Origin: a bacterium (Candidatus Torokbacteria) CG_4_10_14_0_2_um_filter_35_8
GTDB taxonomy: Bacteria; Patescibacteriota; GCA-2792135
NCBI GenBank assembly: GCA_002792135.1
Contig: PFNU01000021.1
Span: 1 to 13,831, forward strand
Length of the DNA: 13,831 nucleotides
Direction of reading: 5' to 3'
In this document: one piece after another, positions 13,656 to 13,831 of the stretch
Layout: every line of letters starts with the position of its first letter
Position numbering within the stretch: position 1 is the first letter of the stretch
Program-made: the position numbers and the translations under genes
Notes under the pieces: generated by a model
The model's input: the letters and a program-made list of their open reading frames with translations, nothing else
Database searches by the model: none
What the model was told of the DNA's origin: nothing

Positions 13656-13683
13656 GTTAAAAGTGTAAAGTGTAAAGTGTAAA
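13656..13683. repeat. Heptamer array 2
   Basis: GTTAAAA followed by three perfect GTGTAAA units in register. It could be slippage-derived simple sequence; iteron-like binding sites are the more interesting alternative. Confidence 0.75.
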
Positions 13684-13702
13684 GCAATACGAATTATGCG
13701 AA

Positions 13703-13717
13703 TCCGCCTGCGGCGGA
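13703..13717. repeat. GC-rich palindrome TCCGCC-TGC-GGCGGA
   Basis: Perfect 6-bp arms with a TGC loop in otherwise AT-rich DNA, flanked on both sides by CGAAT. From memory, hairpins of this form are common between genes of Patescibacteria/CPR assemblies. Without a T run it is not an evident terminator. Confidence 0.65.
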
Positions 13718-13780
13718 CGAATGGGTTACAAATACCTGCACGAATGTAAGTGAATCAGGAATTTTAGAATCAGGAATTAG

Positions 13781-13826
13781 GGACTTTGGAACTAATAGTT
13801 ATGTTTAGGTTTTCTGTACTTGTTTT
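13781..13826. repeat. Diverged direct repeat, right copy (flanks the S-layer-like gene)
   Basis: Same orientation as 8046-8092, about 75% identical, ending CTGTACTTGTTTT against CTGTACGTGCTTT. The repeat may continue past the window edge. Confidence 0.6.
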
Positions 13827-13831
13827 AGAAG

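Larger units (their letters stand above)
13319..13831. other. Non-coding region upstream of the S-layer-like gene
   Basis: 513 bp with no gene on either strand. From left to right: promoter candidate (13333-13359), AT-rich tract, a lone copy of the GAATCACGAATTA repeat (about 13403), a TTATCCACA nonamer (13531-13539), two heptamer arrays, a weak hairpin CAAAGG/CCTTTG (13586-13612), a GC-rich palindrome (13703-13717), and GAATCAGGAATT units leading into the right copy of the flanking direct repeat. It looks like a hotspot of dispersed and simple repeats. Confidence 0.7.

Noticed and set aside
13546..13683. CRISPR array
   Set aside because: Seven-base units without spacers or longer repeats, and no cas genes.
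1..13831. Recoded UGA (as in Gracilibacteria/Absconditabacteria)
   Set aside because: The 377-aa gene ends at a TGA followed by a terminator, and no gene has in-frame TGA codons, so the standard code holds.

Overview
The window is AT-rich bacterial DNA in which all seven genes I can support lie on the minus strand and are read from right to left. It looks like a cell-surface locus. Four consecutive-type secreted proteins each carry three cell-wall-binding type 2 repeats (CWB2, PF04122, the anchor module of clostridial S-layer/Cwp proteins), with one membrane-anchored TPR protein between them. They are followed by two nucleotide-sugar enzymes resembling WbpA and WbpB/WlbA, which make acidic amino sugars (UDP-GlcNAc to 3-keto/3-amino uronic acids).

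Layout from right to left: 13831-13126 is non-coding DNA with simple heptamer repeats, one DnaA-box-like nonamer, a GC-rich palindrome, a promoter candidate and a structured 5' leader. At 13125-8215 is a 1636-residue S-layer-like protein (N-terminal 3xCWB2, then about seven related beta-sandwich repeats, the last split by a carbohydrate-binding-like domain). At 7943-6006 is a 645-residue 3xFn3-3xCWB2 protein, at 5868-5173 a 231-residue one-TM TPR protein, and at 5026-4013 and 3661-2528 two short 'CWB2-only' secreted proteins. At 2271-946 is a WbpA-like UDP-sugar 6-dehydrogenase. At 738-1 is a WbpB/WlbA-like oxidoreductase whose C-terminus runs off the left edge.

Most genes seem to be single transcription units. 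Five have a sigma-70-type promoter candidate with 16-17 bp spacing 20-30 nt before the start and no Shine-Dalgarno. The large S-layer-like gene is the exception: it has a strong Shine-Dalgarno, a leader of about 200 nt with a nested hairpin, and near the presumed 5' end a second perfect Shine-Dalgarno with no gene behind it, resembling the STAB-SD mRNA stabiliser of Bacillus cry3A.

Working idea (inference): the two left-hand enzymes help make an anionic cell-wall polysaccharide and the CWB2 proteins bind it, a counterpart of the Clostridioides difficile slpA/cwp - PSII arrangement. The organism is uncertain. The style of the S-layer-like repeats, the dispersed GAATCAGGAATTA and GTGTAAA intergenic repeats and the TCCGCC-TGC-GGCGGA palindrome remind me of uncultivated Patescibacteria/CPR genomes, where a CWB2 system would be noteworthy, but a Gram-positive or other candidate phylum is not excluded. 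The standard genetic code fits: TAA, TAG and TGA all act as stops.
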